Assembly: GCA_018676385.1 (NCBI GenBank)
Contig: JABHEX010000247.1
Coordinates: 1-8,962 of the forward strand
DNA length: 8,962 nucleotides
DNA from: Akkermansiaceae bacterium
Lineage (GTDB): Bacteria > Verrucomicrobiota > Verrucomicrobiia > Verrucomicrobiales > Akkermansiaceae
Direction of reading: 5' to 3'
A program made the translations under genes and the position numbers. Below, one piece after another: positions 1 through 7,037 of this stretch; within the stretch, counting starts at the first letter, position 1, and each line of letters begins with the position of its first letter. Under the pieces are notes generated by a model, which worked only from the letters and a program-made list of their open reading frames with translations, was not told the DNA's origin and did not search any database.

Positions 1-108
1 ATTCCGGGTAACCAAGCTGGCGAGGGTGTTAGCAAGTCATCAGTAGCTACCGTTGATGGTGAAGATGGTGAGCCACTTGCTGGTGATGCAGTGGGTGCAC
101 CAGCGTAA
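1..108 (+). CDS. C-terminal end of an unidentified protein (partial)
   Basis: Frame 1 is open from the first base of the window to a TAA stop at 106-108, giving 35 residues that end in GEPLAGDAVGAPA. The other two forward frames have stops early in this stretch (a TAA at 8-10 and a TAG at 44-46). The visible tail is rich in Gly, Ala, Asp and Glu, like a flexible acidic C-terminus, and contains no domain motif, so I cannot name the protein. It converges with the flavoprotein gene, whose stop codon lies 132 bases further on. The call rests only on an open frame and plausible composition, so a chance open frame is possible. Confidence 0.5.
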   Translation: MPGNQAGEGVSKSSVATVDGEDGEPLAGDAVGAPA

Positions 109-166
109 GATATATGATCTCATAGCCAAGTTGGAAAAAAGAGCGCCGTCAGCGTTGACGACACCT

Positions 167-172
167 GGAGGG
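167..172 (+). promoter_or_regulatory. Strong Shine-Dalgarno-like GGAGGG
   Basis: GGAGGG at 167-172 lies 9 bases before the ATG at 182-184, which is near-ideal spacing for a ribosome binding site. None of the confidently recognised genes in this window has a comparably strong site, which makes this one stand out. It is the main reason to consider the short ORF behind it. It could also be a chance purine run. Confidence 0.35.
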
Positions 173-181
173 AAACATGCC

Positions 182-298
182 ATGGCGCACAGGCTGACTC
201 GTTACATTTTGTTGCTTCTGGTTGGGTTGTCGTGTGTAATTTACGGCTTGTCGGCAATGGCAATGCCTGCAAGTCGACCGCAAGTCCAAGCATTCTGA
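182..298 (+). CDS. Possible 38-aa membrane or signal-peptide-like small protein
   Basis: I do not recognise this ORF. It reads 38 codons from ATG at 182 to TGA at 296-298. The N-terminus MAHRLTR is basic and is followed by an uninterrupted hydrophobic stretch (about residues 8-24, YILLLLVGLSCVIYGL), then SAMAMPASRPQ. This resembles either a single transmembrane segment or a Sec signal peptide with a possible cleavage after AMA. A GGAGGG site sits 9 bases upstream. The hydrophobic segment is encoded mostly in the gap before position 241, and the last 58 bases run antisense to the 3' end of the flavoprotein gene. It may be a genuine small membrane protein, the remnant of a longer exported protein, or chance. 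Length alone gives little support. Confidence 0.25.
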   Translation: MAHRLTRYILLLLVGLSCVIYGLSAMAMPASRPQVQAF

Positions 299-1473
299 AA
301 GTTAAACCCGCCTGTGATGCCATCAATATCTAGTATTTCCCCTGCAAAATAAAGTCCGGACACCAGTTTGCTTTCCATGGTTTTAAGGTTTACTTCCTTC
401 AGATTAACGCCGCCGCAGGTGACAAATTCATCTTTATTAGTACTTTTTCCAGAGACCTGAAACCTTCCACATGTGAGCTCATTAGTTAGGTATTGAGTGG
501 TTTCCTTATTAAGTTGTGACCATGTGCAATCGGTGGCAACCAGAGCTGCGTTGCATAGCCGTTGCCAAAGTCGTTTGGGTAAATTGTCGAATGGTGCTTG
601 GCTACGCACTTGTCGCTTGCCCCAACTCTCGCGTGTGTTGGTTATTGTGGCGGCTGCGTCTTGACCCGGAATCCAGTTTACTGTGATTGTGAAACGATAG
701 TTTTTTTCGTTCAATTCACGTGCTCCCCATGCGGATAGCTTAAGAATGCCTGGGCCGCTGAAGCCATGATGAGTGATGAGTAGCGGTCCTTTGGCGGATA
801 ACTGCATGCCCTCGACGGTGACTTCAGAATCTGGAACTGCAATGCCTTGAAGCCCCTCAGAGCGTGGGTCAGTGATATTGAAGGCGAACAAAGATGGGAC
901 GTCAGCGGTCAAATTGTGCCCGAGTGATTTTGCGAGTTTAGCGCTTGTGGCGAGACGAGTGCCGCCTGTGGCTAGTAGAACAGAGGAGGTTTGTAATTCT
1001 TTTCCCGAGACTGTGGTAATAGTAAATAAATTTTCTGCTGCATGATGCGTGATTGAGTTTACGGCACTTGAAGTATGGATCTGCACACCTGCATCTGCAG
1101 CGGTCGTCAGTAGGCAGTTTACAATTGTCTGGGAATCGTCTGTGATGGGAAACATTCTACCATCCCTCTCTGTTTTCAGCTCAACACCATGTTGCTGAAA
1201 CCAATCTACAGTATCTGTTGCACCCCATCGATGGAGTGGTCCGATCAGAGATTTGCTGCCTCGTGGGTAGTTATTGGAAAGCTCCCTAGCATCGGAGCAG
1301 TCGTGAGTGACGTTACAACGCCCACCACCAGAAATTCTTACTTTACCCAAGATGTGAGCTGTTTTTTCTAAAATGAGTACACGGATCCCGGGCTGTGACT
1401 CAGCAGCAGTGATGGCAGTGAAAAATCCTGCTGCCCCACCGCCAATGACGACCAAATCCCAGTCCGCGTTCAT
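241..1473 (-). CDS. BaiN/HI0933-family (YhiN-like) FAD-dependent oxidoreductase
   Basis: This is a 410-aa flavoprotein of the HI0933/YhiN/BaiN family, close to the usual length of about 400 residues. The N-terminal Rossmann FAD-binding motif is VVIGGGAAGF (residues 8-17), with the acidic residue after the second strand in LILEK (E36). The family hallmark ISGGGRCNVT is at 47-56. The C-terminal FAD-contacting region reads GLYFAGE (373-379), D382 and GGFNFQNAW (388-396). Members are cytosolic and bind FAD. BaiN has been linked to bile-acid reduction in Clostridium, but most homologues have no known substrate, and nothing here points to one. The ATG at 1471-1473 overlaps the TAA of the gene before it by one base (TAATG), so translation is probably coupled. 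It is the last gene of the minus-strand cluster. The family call is firm; the reaction is unknown. Confidence 0.93.
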   Translation of the reverse strand: MNADWDLVVIGGGAAGFFTAITAAESQPGIRVLILEKTAHILGKVRISGGGRCNVTHDCSDARELSNNYPRGSKSLIGPLHRWGATDTVDWFQQHGVELKTERDGRMFPITDDSQTIVNCLLTTAADAGVQIHTSSAVNSITHHAAENLFTITTVSGKELQTSSVLLATGGTRLATSAKLAKSLGHNLTADVPSLFAFNITDPRSEGLQGIAVPDSEVTVEGMQLSAKGPLLITHHGFSGPGILKLSAWGARELNEKNYRFTITVNWIPGQDAAATITNTRESWGKRQVRSQAPFDNLPKRLWQRLCNAALVATDCTWSQLNKETTQYLTNELTCGRFQVSGKSTNKDEFVTCGGVNLKEVNLKTMESKLVSGLYFAGEILDIDGITGGFNFQNAWTCGRLAGIAIADKP

Positions 1474-1475
1474 TA
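1471..1475 (-). other. TAATG stop-start overlap (translational coupling)
   Basis: Read on the minus strand, the stop codon of the 131-aa gene (TAA, 1473-1475) and the start codon of the flavoprotein gene (ATG, 1471-1473) share one base. This fixes both gene ends and implies that ribosomes finishing the first gene can restart on the second. It supports one transcript and a fixed expression ratio for the two products. Confidence 0.8.
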
Positions 1476-1868
1476 GGCGTATTCTTCAAGCTCGAACTCT
1501 GCCCAAGTGATAGATTCATTGAGTTCTTTCACTGCATTATCGATAAGCAGATCAAGGTCGGGCTCTTTACCCTCACTGTTAAAGGCTAGCAAAGGGCCTC
1601 CATGCTCAACTGTTGGTGGGTCTTTTTCTGCGTTGGATTCACGCACTTGAAACCAGTCAAGAATACCTTCCCCGGAATCAGGCAGCCATTGCACAATCAG
1701 CTCGATTGTTACCACTGGGTCTTCATCACCCAGCTCTCGCTGGTTTGCCATGTCCTCTTGATCACAATCGATACCGGCTAGTGCCTCGAGCTGAGTGTCT
1801 TCTTTGCGAGCGTCGAGCGAGGCCTCGATTTTCTGGAAAACAGCGTCTTTGATGGAAATGATTCTCAT
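1473..1868 (-). CDS. Unrecognised acidic 131-aa protein in the uup cluster
   Basis: I do not recognise this family. From the preferred start (MRIISIKDAVF) it is 131 residues, with 33 Asp/Glu against 10 Lys/Arg, so it is strongly acidic. It has no signal peptide, membrane segment or metal-binding Cys/His cluster. An amphipathic N-terminus (residues 1-30) is followed by a strand-like hydrophobic stretch, VVTIELIVQWL (about 52-62), then DWFQV and a helix-like acidic C-terminus ending in FELEEYA. The frame stays open to an ATG at 1943, but that start would overlap the preceding gene by 47 bases; an ATG at 1886 is another option. The start at 1868 leaves 28 bases after the preceding stop and begins with a hydrophobic strand-like segment. 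No start has a clear Shine-Dalgarno. Its position between a ribosome-associated ATPase gene and a flavoprotein gene gives no firm function. Confidence 0.78.
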   Translation of the reverse strand: MRIISIKDAVFQKIEASLDARKEDTQLEALAGIDCDQEDMANQRELGDEDPVVTIELIVQWLPDSGEGILDWFQVRESNAEKDPPTVEHGGPLLAFNSEGKEPDLDLLIDNAVKELNESITWAEFELEEYA

Positions 1869-1896
1869 TGGGGAAGAGAGTCCCATGCGGGCTTGT

Positions 1897-2196
1897 TTAG
1901 TCCAGCCTGAATTCGCCTTCCTCGTCAGATCCCATCCACCCAAGTTGGCCGAATGCAGCGAGGATGTTCATGTTGATTTCATCACCATCCTCATCTGCGT
2001 GCTCAATAGTGGCAGAGCTGGTGAGCCCGCGCATGGATTCAATACTGATGACGGTGTTTTTACCAGAGAAGGTAATCCAGTCTCCCCAGTCTTTTTTCTC
2101 GTGTTTTGGTTCAAGTTTTTGATCACACAGTGCGACCAGTACCTCGGTAATACTTGAGGGTGGTTCCATATCGGGGACGTGTAAGCGTGTTTCCAT
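1897..2196 (-). CDS. Unrecognised acidic 99-aa protein downstream of uup
   Basis: I do not recognise this 99-residue protein. It is acidic (21 Asp/Glu, 8 Lys/Arg) and appears soluble and cytosolic. Visible blocks are SITEVLVALCDQKLEP (helix-like, about 15-30), DWGDWITFSGKNTVISIES (36-54, a Trp pair followed by beta-like alternation), and NILAAFGQLGWMG (77-89). It ends in an acidic tail. The mix of alternating hydrophobic strands and short helices looks like a small alpha/beta domain. It starts 37 bases after the uup stop and ends 28 bases before the preferred start of the next gene, so it is very likely cotranscribed with both. No Shine-Dalgarno is visible before its ATG. Reality of the gene is supported by its length, tight packing in the cluster and protein-like composition. 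Confidence 0.78.
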   Translation of the reverse strand: METRLHVPDMEPPSSITEVLVALCDQKLEPKHEKKDWGDWITFSGKNTVISIESMRGLTSSATIEHADEDGDEINMNILAAFGQLGWMGSDEEGEFRLD

Positions 2197-2233
2197 GGTA
2201 TGATGATATTGTATTGCTCTGATCGTGCGAGTT

Positions 2234-4114
2234 TTATTCCGGTTCAGCGGCTAGGCGTATGGCTTCGAGTTCTTCCCAGCGGTTGTAGAGATGAGGAACT
2301 TTTTCTTTGGCGGTTTGTAATTCAGTTTCGAGCTCTTGCCAGTTTTCGCCATGCTTCTCATAGAAGTCTGGTGCGTTGAAGATGATCTCGAGGCGCGCGA
2401 CATTTTCCTCAGCTTTTAATATATCATTTTCAATGGTCTCTAATTCTTTGGATTCTGCCCATTTCAACTTTCGTGGGCGTTCCTTGCGCGCGGTCTTCTT
2501 TTTTGATTGTGCGGTTTTGTAAACGCTCTGGGTTGCGGCTCGAGCGGCTTTCTTTTCGAGGTAGTAATCGTAGTTACCTACTTGGTAATGGACCACGCCA
2601 GATCCTTCGAACGCGAGGATATCAGTACAAACACGGTTGAGGAAATAGCGGTCGTGGCTGACCGTGATAACGATGCCTTTGAATGCTGCTAGAGCCTCTT
2701 CAAGTAGTCTCAGGGTGTTGAGATCAAGGTCATTGGTGGGTTCATCAAGGATGATGACGTTGCCTCCTTTTTTGAGGATCTTCGCAAGCATCACCCTGCT
2801 GCGTTCGCCACCGCTTAGGAGTTCAATCTTGGTATTAATTCTTTCCTCTGTGAAGAGGAAGCGGCGCAGGTATGCGCGTAGTCCGATGGTTTCATTACCT
2901 AAGCGAACGTTCTCCTGCCCTTCACCGACTTCCTCGAAGACCGACTTATTATCGTCTAATAATAGTCGGTTCTGATCGATGAAATTGATATCGGTCTTGA
3001 TGCCGATTTCTACGTTACCTTCCAGAGGTTTGAGTTGGCCGAGAATCACCTTGAGTAAAGTTGACTTACCCATGCCATTACGACCTACAATACCCAGGCG
3101 TTGACCACCTTCGAGGCTGAGGTCTAACCCTGAGAATAGCCAGTTACCATCGTAGGCCATGCCGGCTCCGCGGACGTCGATGATTTTGTTTCCCAGCTTA
3201 GGTGCATCGGGAATAATGAGATCAACATCAAGTTCTTGTTCAGGGGCTTCTTGGTCAGCGATTTCAAAGTAGCGATCCATGCGGTCTTTTGCCTTGGTTG
3301 TCCTGGCTTTTGGGCCGCGACGCACCCACTCCAGCTCACGGCTGAGGAATCGCTGACGTTTGTGTTCATTGCGCGATTCAGCTAGGTCGCGCTCCGCGCG
3401 GGCAAGCAGGTAATCTGTGTAGTTGCCTTGGTAGCTGTCGCATTTGCCACGGCGTATTTCCACAATACGGGTTGCTATACGGTCGAGGAAATATCGGTCG
3501 TGAGTGACAAACAGACAGGTGCCGGTGTATCGTGCAAGAAATGTTTCTAACCACTCGATCGACTCGGTGTCTAGGTGGTTCGTTGGCTCATCTAGGATGA
3601 GAAAATCTGGTTTAGCGAGCAGGGCGCGGCAGAGCGATACTCGGCGTTTTTCACCTCCTGATAGAGTTCCTGTAATACGCTCAGGCTCTGGTGCATGCAG
3701 GTTAGATAGCAGGCTAGTGGCACGGTGTTCGAGATCCCATCCCTCGAGGTGAGTAATTTCATCAAGCACTTCCGCACTGCGGTGACTATCGGCGGGGATA
3801 GTTTCGTATTCGTTGATAAGGTCGAGTGTGTATTGGGCGCCAGCCAGCACGTTATCGTGTACAGTTGCTTTGTCATCTAGCTCGAAATTTTGCGGTAGGT
3901 AGCCGGTGACGAGTCCTCGTTTATTGGTGACTTCACCGGAGTCGCCGACGGCTTCACCGGCAATAATTTTCATGAATGTTGATTTGCCACAGCCGTTTCG
4001 TCCCACTAGGCCAATGCGATCACCTTGTTGGATGGCAAGTGTAGCACCATCTAAAACTGTGTGATGGCTGTAACGAACGACGAGTTCGCTGGCACTGGAA
4101 ATGGCGTCGGACAT
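2234..4114 (-). CDS. uup: ABC-F ATPase, Uup type
   Basis: This is a soluble, duplicated ABC ATPase of the ABC-F family, 626 aa from the preferred start (E. coli Uup is about 635). ABC-F proteins bind the ribosomal E site and rescue stalled or arrested ribosomes; Uup has also been tied to transposon excision and DNA binding. Domain 1 has Walker A GRNGCGKST (38-46), LSGGE (151-155) and DEPTNHLD (175-182) with its H-loop in VTHDRYFL. A charged helical linker (about 238-285) follows. Domain 2 has GRNGMGKST (344-352), LSGGE (433-437), DEPTNDLD (457-464) and SHDRYFLNR. DEPTNDLDL and the Lys/Glu-rich C-terminal coiled coil (about 540-623) point to Uup over EttA, YheS or YbiT. The frame extends to an ATG at 4189, but MSDAISS at 4114 is preferred because homology begins just after it and a promoter ends there. 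It is the first gene of the cluster. Confidence 0.93.
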   Translation of the reverse strand: MSDAISSASELVVRYSHHTVLDGATLAIQQGDRIGLVGRNGCGKSTFMKIIAGEAVGDSGEVTNKRGLVTGYLPQNFELDDKATVHDNVLAGAQYTLDLINEYETIPADSHRSAEVLDEITHLEGWDLEHRATSLLSNLHAPEPERITGTLSGGEKRRVSLCRALLAKPDFLILDEPTNHLDTESIEWLETFLARYTGTCLFVTHDRYFLDRIATRIVEIRRGKCDSYQGNYTDYLLARAERDLAESRNEHKRQRFLSRELEWVRRGPKARTTKAKDRMDRYFEIADQEAPEQELDVDLIIPDAPKLGNKIIDVRGAGMAYDGNWLFSGLDLSLEGGQRLGIVGRNGMGKSTLLKVILGQLKPLEGNVEIGIKTDINFIDQNRLLLDDNKSVFEEVGEGQENVRLGNETIGLRAYLRRFLFTEERINTKIELLSGGERSRVMLAKILKKGGNVIILDEPTNDLDLNTLRLLEEALAAFKGIVITVSHDRYFLNRVCTDILAFEGSGVVHYQVGNYDYYLEKKAARAATQSVYKTAQSKKKTARKERPRKLKWAESKELETIENDILKAEENVARLEIIFNAPDFYEKHGENWQELETELQTAKEKVPHLYNRWEELEAIRLAAEPE

Positions 4115-4121
4115 GGGCGGG

Positions 4122-4149
4122 ACTATACGTACGTCGCCGAGCTTGTCAT
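4122..4149 (-). promoter_or_regulatory. Sigma70-like promoter of uup, probably giving a leaderless mRNA
   Basis: On the minus strand, ATGACA (4144-4149) and TATAGT (4122-4127) each match the consensus -35 and -10 at five of six positions, separated by 16 bases. Transcription would start around 4114-4116, on or just before the ATG of uup at 4114, leaving essentially no 5' leader. The spacer contains the 8-base palindrome ACGTACGT (4127-4134, sharing one base with the -10). The assignment is by motif only. Confidence 0.55.
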
Positions 4150-4184
4150 GCTTTTTAGGGTAACGGTATGTCTTGCTGAGAAGA

Positions 4185-4190
4185 TACAAT
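4185..4190 (+). promoter_or_regulatory. Possible -10 element for rapA
   Basis: TACAAT at 4185-4190 matches the -10 consensus at five of six positions and would start transcription near 4197, leaving a leader of about 19 bases before the rapA ATG. No convincing -35 is present at 16-18 bases upstream (the sequence there is about AACGGT) and there is no extended -10 TG, so this is weak. It lies back-to-back with the uup promoter within a 101-base divergent spacer. Confidence 0.3.
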
Positions 4191-4215
4191 CGTGTAGGGT
4201 AAATTTCTTTATCAG

Positions 4216-6951
4216 ATGTCCTTAATTTCTCAGATTACACCCGGTCAAAGATGGATTAGTGAAACCGAACCTGAACTCGGAGTCGGTATCATGCTCAAAG
4301 TCGAATTTAAACGTGTGGAGCTGATGTTTCCTGCCGCTAACGAACAACGCCAATACGCGCTCGATAGTGCTCCATTGCGCCGTGTGGCGCTCATGGTAGG
4401 GGAGAGTATTGAGACGCACAGTGGCGAGGTGCTGAAAGTGGATGAGGTGGTTGAATCAGGAAATCTGTTAATTTATATGAGTGGGGGGCGCGAAATTGAA
4501 GAATCGCAGATCTCTGATACCATGAGCTTCAGTAAACCTGAGGACAGGCTCCTAGGAGGGAATATCGATGACTTACATACCTATGATTTACGCGTGGAGG
4601 CACTGGGGCGTCATGCGGAGGTTAGTAAATCACCTGCACGAGGTTTTGTTGGTGGTCGGGTAGATTTGATACCGCATCAGATTTACATAGCTGGGGAAGT
4701 GGCGTCACGGCTGATGCCTCGTGTTCTGCTAGCTGATGAGGTGGGGCTGGGGAAAACAATCGAGGCATGCCTGATTATGCACCGCTTACATCTGACGGGA
4801 CGTGCTGACCGAGTGTTAATTGTTGTGCCTGAGCCGCTCATACACCAGTGGTTCGTTGAGTTGCTGAGGCGTTTTAATATGCTGTTTAGCCTTTTTGATG
4901 AGGCGCGTTGCCAGTCGATTGAAAAAAATGGCGAGAACCCATTCCTCGACAGTCAGCTCGTGCTTTGCAGCGTGGATTTTCTTGCTGATTGTTTGGAGCG
5001 ATCCCGTCAAGCGGTCGATGCTGGCTGGGATATGCTAATCGTCGATGAAGCGCACCATTTGGAGTGGAGTAAACAGGCACCGAGTGCTGCCTATCAGACT
5101 GTGGAGAATTTGGCCCGCAAGACGCCGGGCTTGTTGTTGCTCTCGGCTACGCCACGTCAGCTTGGTGCCGAAGGGCACTTCGCGCGGCTTCGGTTATTAG
5201 ATCCTGAGAGATATACCGACATCGAGCAATTCCAGCAGGAGGCGGGGCAATATGAGCAGGTTGCCGAAGCCGTAGGCCGGCTGATCGATGGCGAGGTGCT
5301 TAGTCGCGAAGACCGTGAGCTATTTACATCACACTCTGAACGTGTGCATGATCATTGCTTGGAGTTAGATAGTGGTGACGAGTCAGCACGTGAGCCGCTG
5401 ATGCGTGAGTTGCTGGATACCTTTGGCACTGGCCGTGTGATGTTCCGTAACACGCGTGAGGCGTTGACAGGTTTCCCCGAACGTAAGGCATCGCTAACAC
5501 CGCTCGATGGCGATGAGTTGGACTGCAATATTGAGGTGCGCCTGCAATGGTTGGTGAAGCTGCTAAAGGATCTGAACGAGCAAAAAATCCTTCTCATTTG
5601 TCACTCGCAATCACTAGCTGAGGAAATTGCTGAACGCCTCCAACATCTGATTAATATCAACTGTGGGTGCTTCCATGAAGGGATGACTCTGATGCAGCGC
5701 GACCGCACTGCGGCCTATTTTGCTGAGCCCGAGGGTGCAAGGATTCTTATTTGTTCAGAAATTGGGAGTGAGGGGAGGAATTTTCAGTTTGCCCATCATC
5801 TGATCCTGTTTGACCTGCCGGATGATCCTGAATTACTTGAGCAGCGAATTGGACGACTAGATCGTATCGGTCAGACCGAAACTATCCACATTCACGTGCC
5901 ATATCACAGGGGTTCCCATACGGAGTTGCTGGCGCTCTGGTATCACGAGGGTCTTAATGCTTTTGAGCATAGTTTGCATGGTGCTGCTGAGATCCTTCGG
6001 GAGCTGGGTGGTATCCCTGCAGGAAAGATGGCATCTGATGAGCTTGAGATGTTTATTGGCAAATCAAAAATCTGTTATAATAAAATTACGGGTCAATTAG
6101 GGAGAGGGTATGACCGGTTACTAGAACTAAATTCGAGTCGACCGGAACGCGCGCTTGCTCAAATTGAGGCGATTTCGACGATGGATACTGACCGCGCATC
6201 GGAATCGTTTTTATTACGTCTGTGGGATCACTTGGGGCTTCATGTCGAAGAGCTTAATGATCGAACCTATTTGCTGAGGCCAGGGCATTTGATTACAGAT
6301 GCATTTCCAGCCCTGCCAGACGATGGGCTTAATACTACCTTTGATCGCACCAAGGCTCTTTCACGTGAAGATGCAGCATTTATGAGTTGGGATCACCCAA
6401 TGGCGCGCACGGCTCTTGAGTTGCTGTTGACCTCAGAGGCAGGAAATTCTTCTTTCGGTGTATGGGAGGGTGCCCCAATAAAGGGGGTTTTATTGGAATG
6501 TTATTTTGTGATTGAATGTGTTGCCCCATCAGAGCTGCATAGTGATCGCTTCATGCCAGCCACGCCGATCAGAGTGCAGGTCAACCATCACGGTGAAGAT
6601 TATAGTGAACAATTTCATCTTGATGCCGATGATTTGCGTTCCGGAAACTTGCACAAGCTTATGAGTCAGGAAAAATTTCGTCGTGAAATGCTGCCAATGA
6701 TGCTCGATAAATGCCGCGAGATCTCTGTTGTCAATATGGGGCCGGTTGTGCGGGTTGCGTTAGAGGCATCTGATGCTGCGTTGCAGAGGGAAATCGACCG
6801 ACTCGTCGCTCTTGGGGAAATTAATGATCATGTTAGCGACGAGGAAATCGATGCTCTGTGCCGCCAGCGTGACGATTTGAATCATGCGATTTCGAAGTCT
6901 CGCCTTCGTCTTGATTCGGTGCGCATTATCTTTTGTCAGGCGTTCTTATGA
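4216..6951 (+). CDS. rapA: RNA polymerase-associated ATPase RapA (SNF2 family)
   Basis: RapA (HepA) is an SWI2/SNF2-family ATPase that binds RNA polymerase and recycles it from stalled post-termination complexes. This copy is 911 aa against 968 in E. coli and appears complete. The N-terminus GQRWISETEPELG matches the start of E. coli RapA, followed by the Tudor-like region (about 1-110) and FSKPEDRL. Helicase motifs follow in order: PHQ (153-155), Walker A DEVGLGKT (174-181), DEAH (277-280), LSATP (309-313), the RapA-typical VMFRNTR (408-414), SEIGSEGRNFQ (514-524) and QRIGRLDRIGQ (543-553), then WYHEGLNAFEH. The C-terminal domain ends in a predicted helical segment that also resembles the E. 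coli end. The ATG at 4216 is chosen because homology begins within ten residues; no Shine-Dalgarno is visible. It is transcribed divergently from uup. The missing residues seem spread over several loops, not one motif. Confidence 0.95.
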   Translation: MSLISQITPGQRWISETEPELGVGIMLKVEFKRVELMFPAANEQRQYALDSAPLRRVALMVGESIETHSGEVLKVDEVVESGNLLIYMSGGREIEESQISDTMSFSKPEDRLLGGNIDDLHTYDLRVEALGRHAEVSKSPARGFVGGRVDLIPHQIYIAGEVASRLMPRVLLADEVGLGKTIEACLIMHRLHLTGRADRVLIVVPEPLIHQWFVELLRRFNMLFSLFDEARCQSIEKNGENPFLDSQLVLCSVDFLADCLERSRQAVDAGWDMLIVDEAHHLEWSKQAPSAAYQTVENLARKTPGLLLLSATPRQLGAEGHFARLRLLDPERYTDIEQFQQEAGQYEQVAEAVGRLIDGEVLSREDRELFTSHSERVHDHCLELDSGDESAREPLMRELLDTFGTGRVMFRNTREALTGFPERKASLTPLDGDELDCNIEVRLQWLVKLLKDLNEQKILLICHSQSLAEEIAERLQHLININCGCFHEGMTLMQRDRTAAYFAEPEGARILICSEIGSEGRNFQFAHHLILFDLPDDPELLEQRIGRLDRIGQTETIHIHVPYHRGSHTELLALWYHEGLNAFEHSLHGAAEILRELGGIPAGKMASDELEMFIGKSKICYNKITGQLGRGYDRLLELNSSRPERALAQIEAISTMDTDRASESFLLRLWDHLGLHVEELNDRTYLLRPGHLITDAFPALPDDGLNTTFDRTKALSREDAAFMSWDHPMARTALELLLTSEAGNSSFGVWEGAPIKGVLLECYFVIECVAPSELHSDRFMPATPIRVQVNHHGEDYSEQFHLDADDLRSGNLHKLMSQEKFRREMLPMMLDKCREISVVNMGPVVRVALEASDAALQREIDRLVALGEINDHVSDEEIDALCRQRDDLNHAISKSRLRLDSVRIIFCQAFL

Positions 6952-7037
6952 ATTAGGATATGAGCTTGAACGGGTGTGAGATTGGCCTAACCTGTGTGCA
7001 CCGAAATACTGTATTATGAGTCTAGATATATAAAGTT

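Noticed and set aside
147..160. Inverted repeat CGTCA-GCGT-TGACG as a terminator for the partial first gene.
   Set aside because: The stem is only five base pairs and no T-run follows on either strand.
120..326. 68-codon minus-strand ORF across the 3' end of the flavoprotein gene.
   Set aside because: It overlaps a confident gene in another frame and has no recognisable features.
1869..1943. Longer start for the 131-aa acidic protein, giving 156 aa.
   Set aside because: It would overlap the preceding gene by 47 bases. The extra residues are antisense-free but look like an out-of-frame reading of that gene's end (Trp/Arg/Lys-rich, unlike the acidic body).
2507..3876. Several open frames of 61-103 codons within uup on both strands.
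   Set aside because: All are shadows of the well-supported ABC-F gene; composition is Ser/Arg-rich as expected for out-of-frame reading.
4115..4189. N-terminal extension of Uup by 25 residues from an ATG at 4189.
   Set aside because: The extension has no family similarity that I can see, and the best promoter lies inside it, so transcription from that promoter could not include it.
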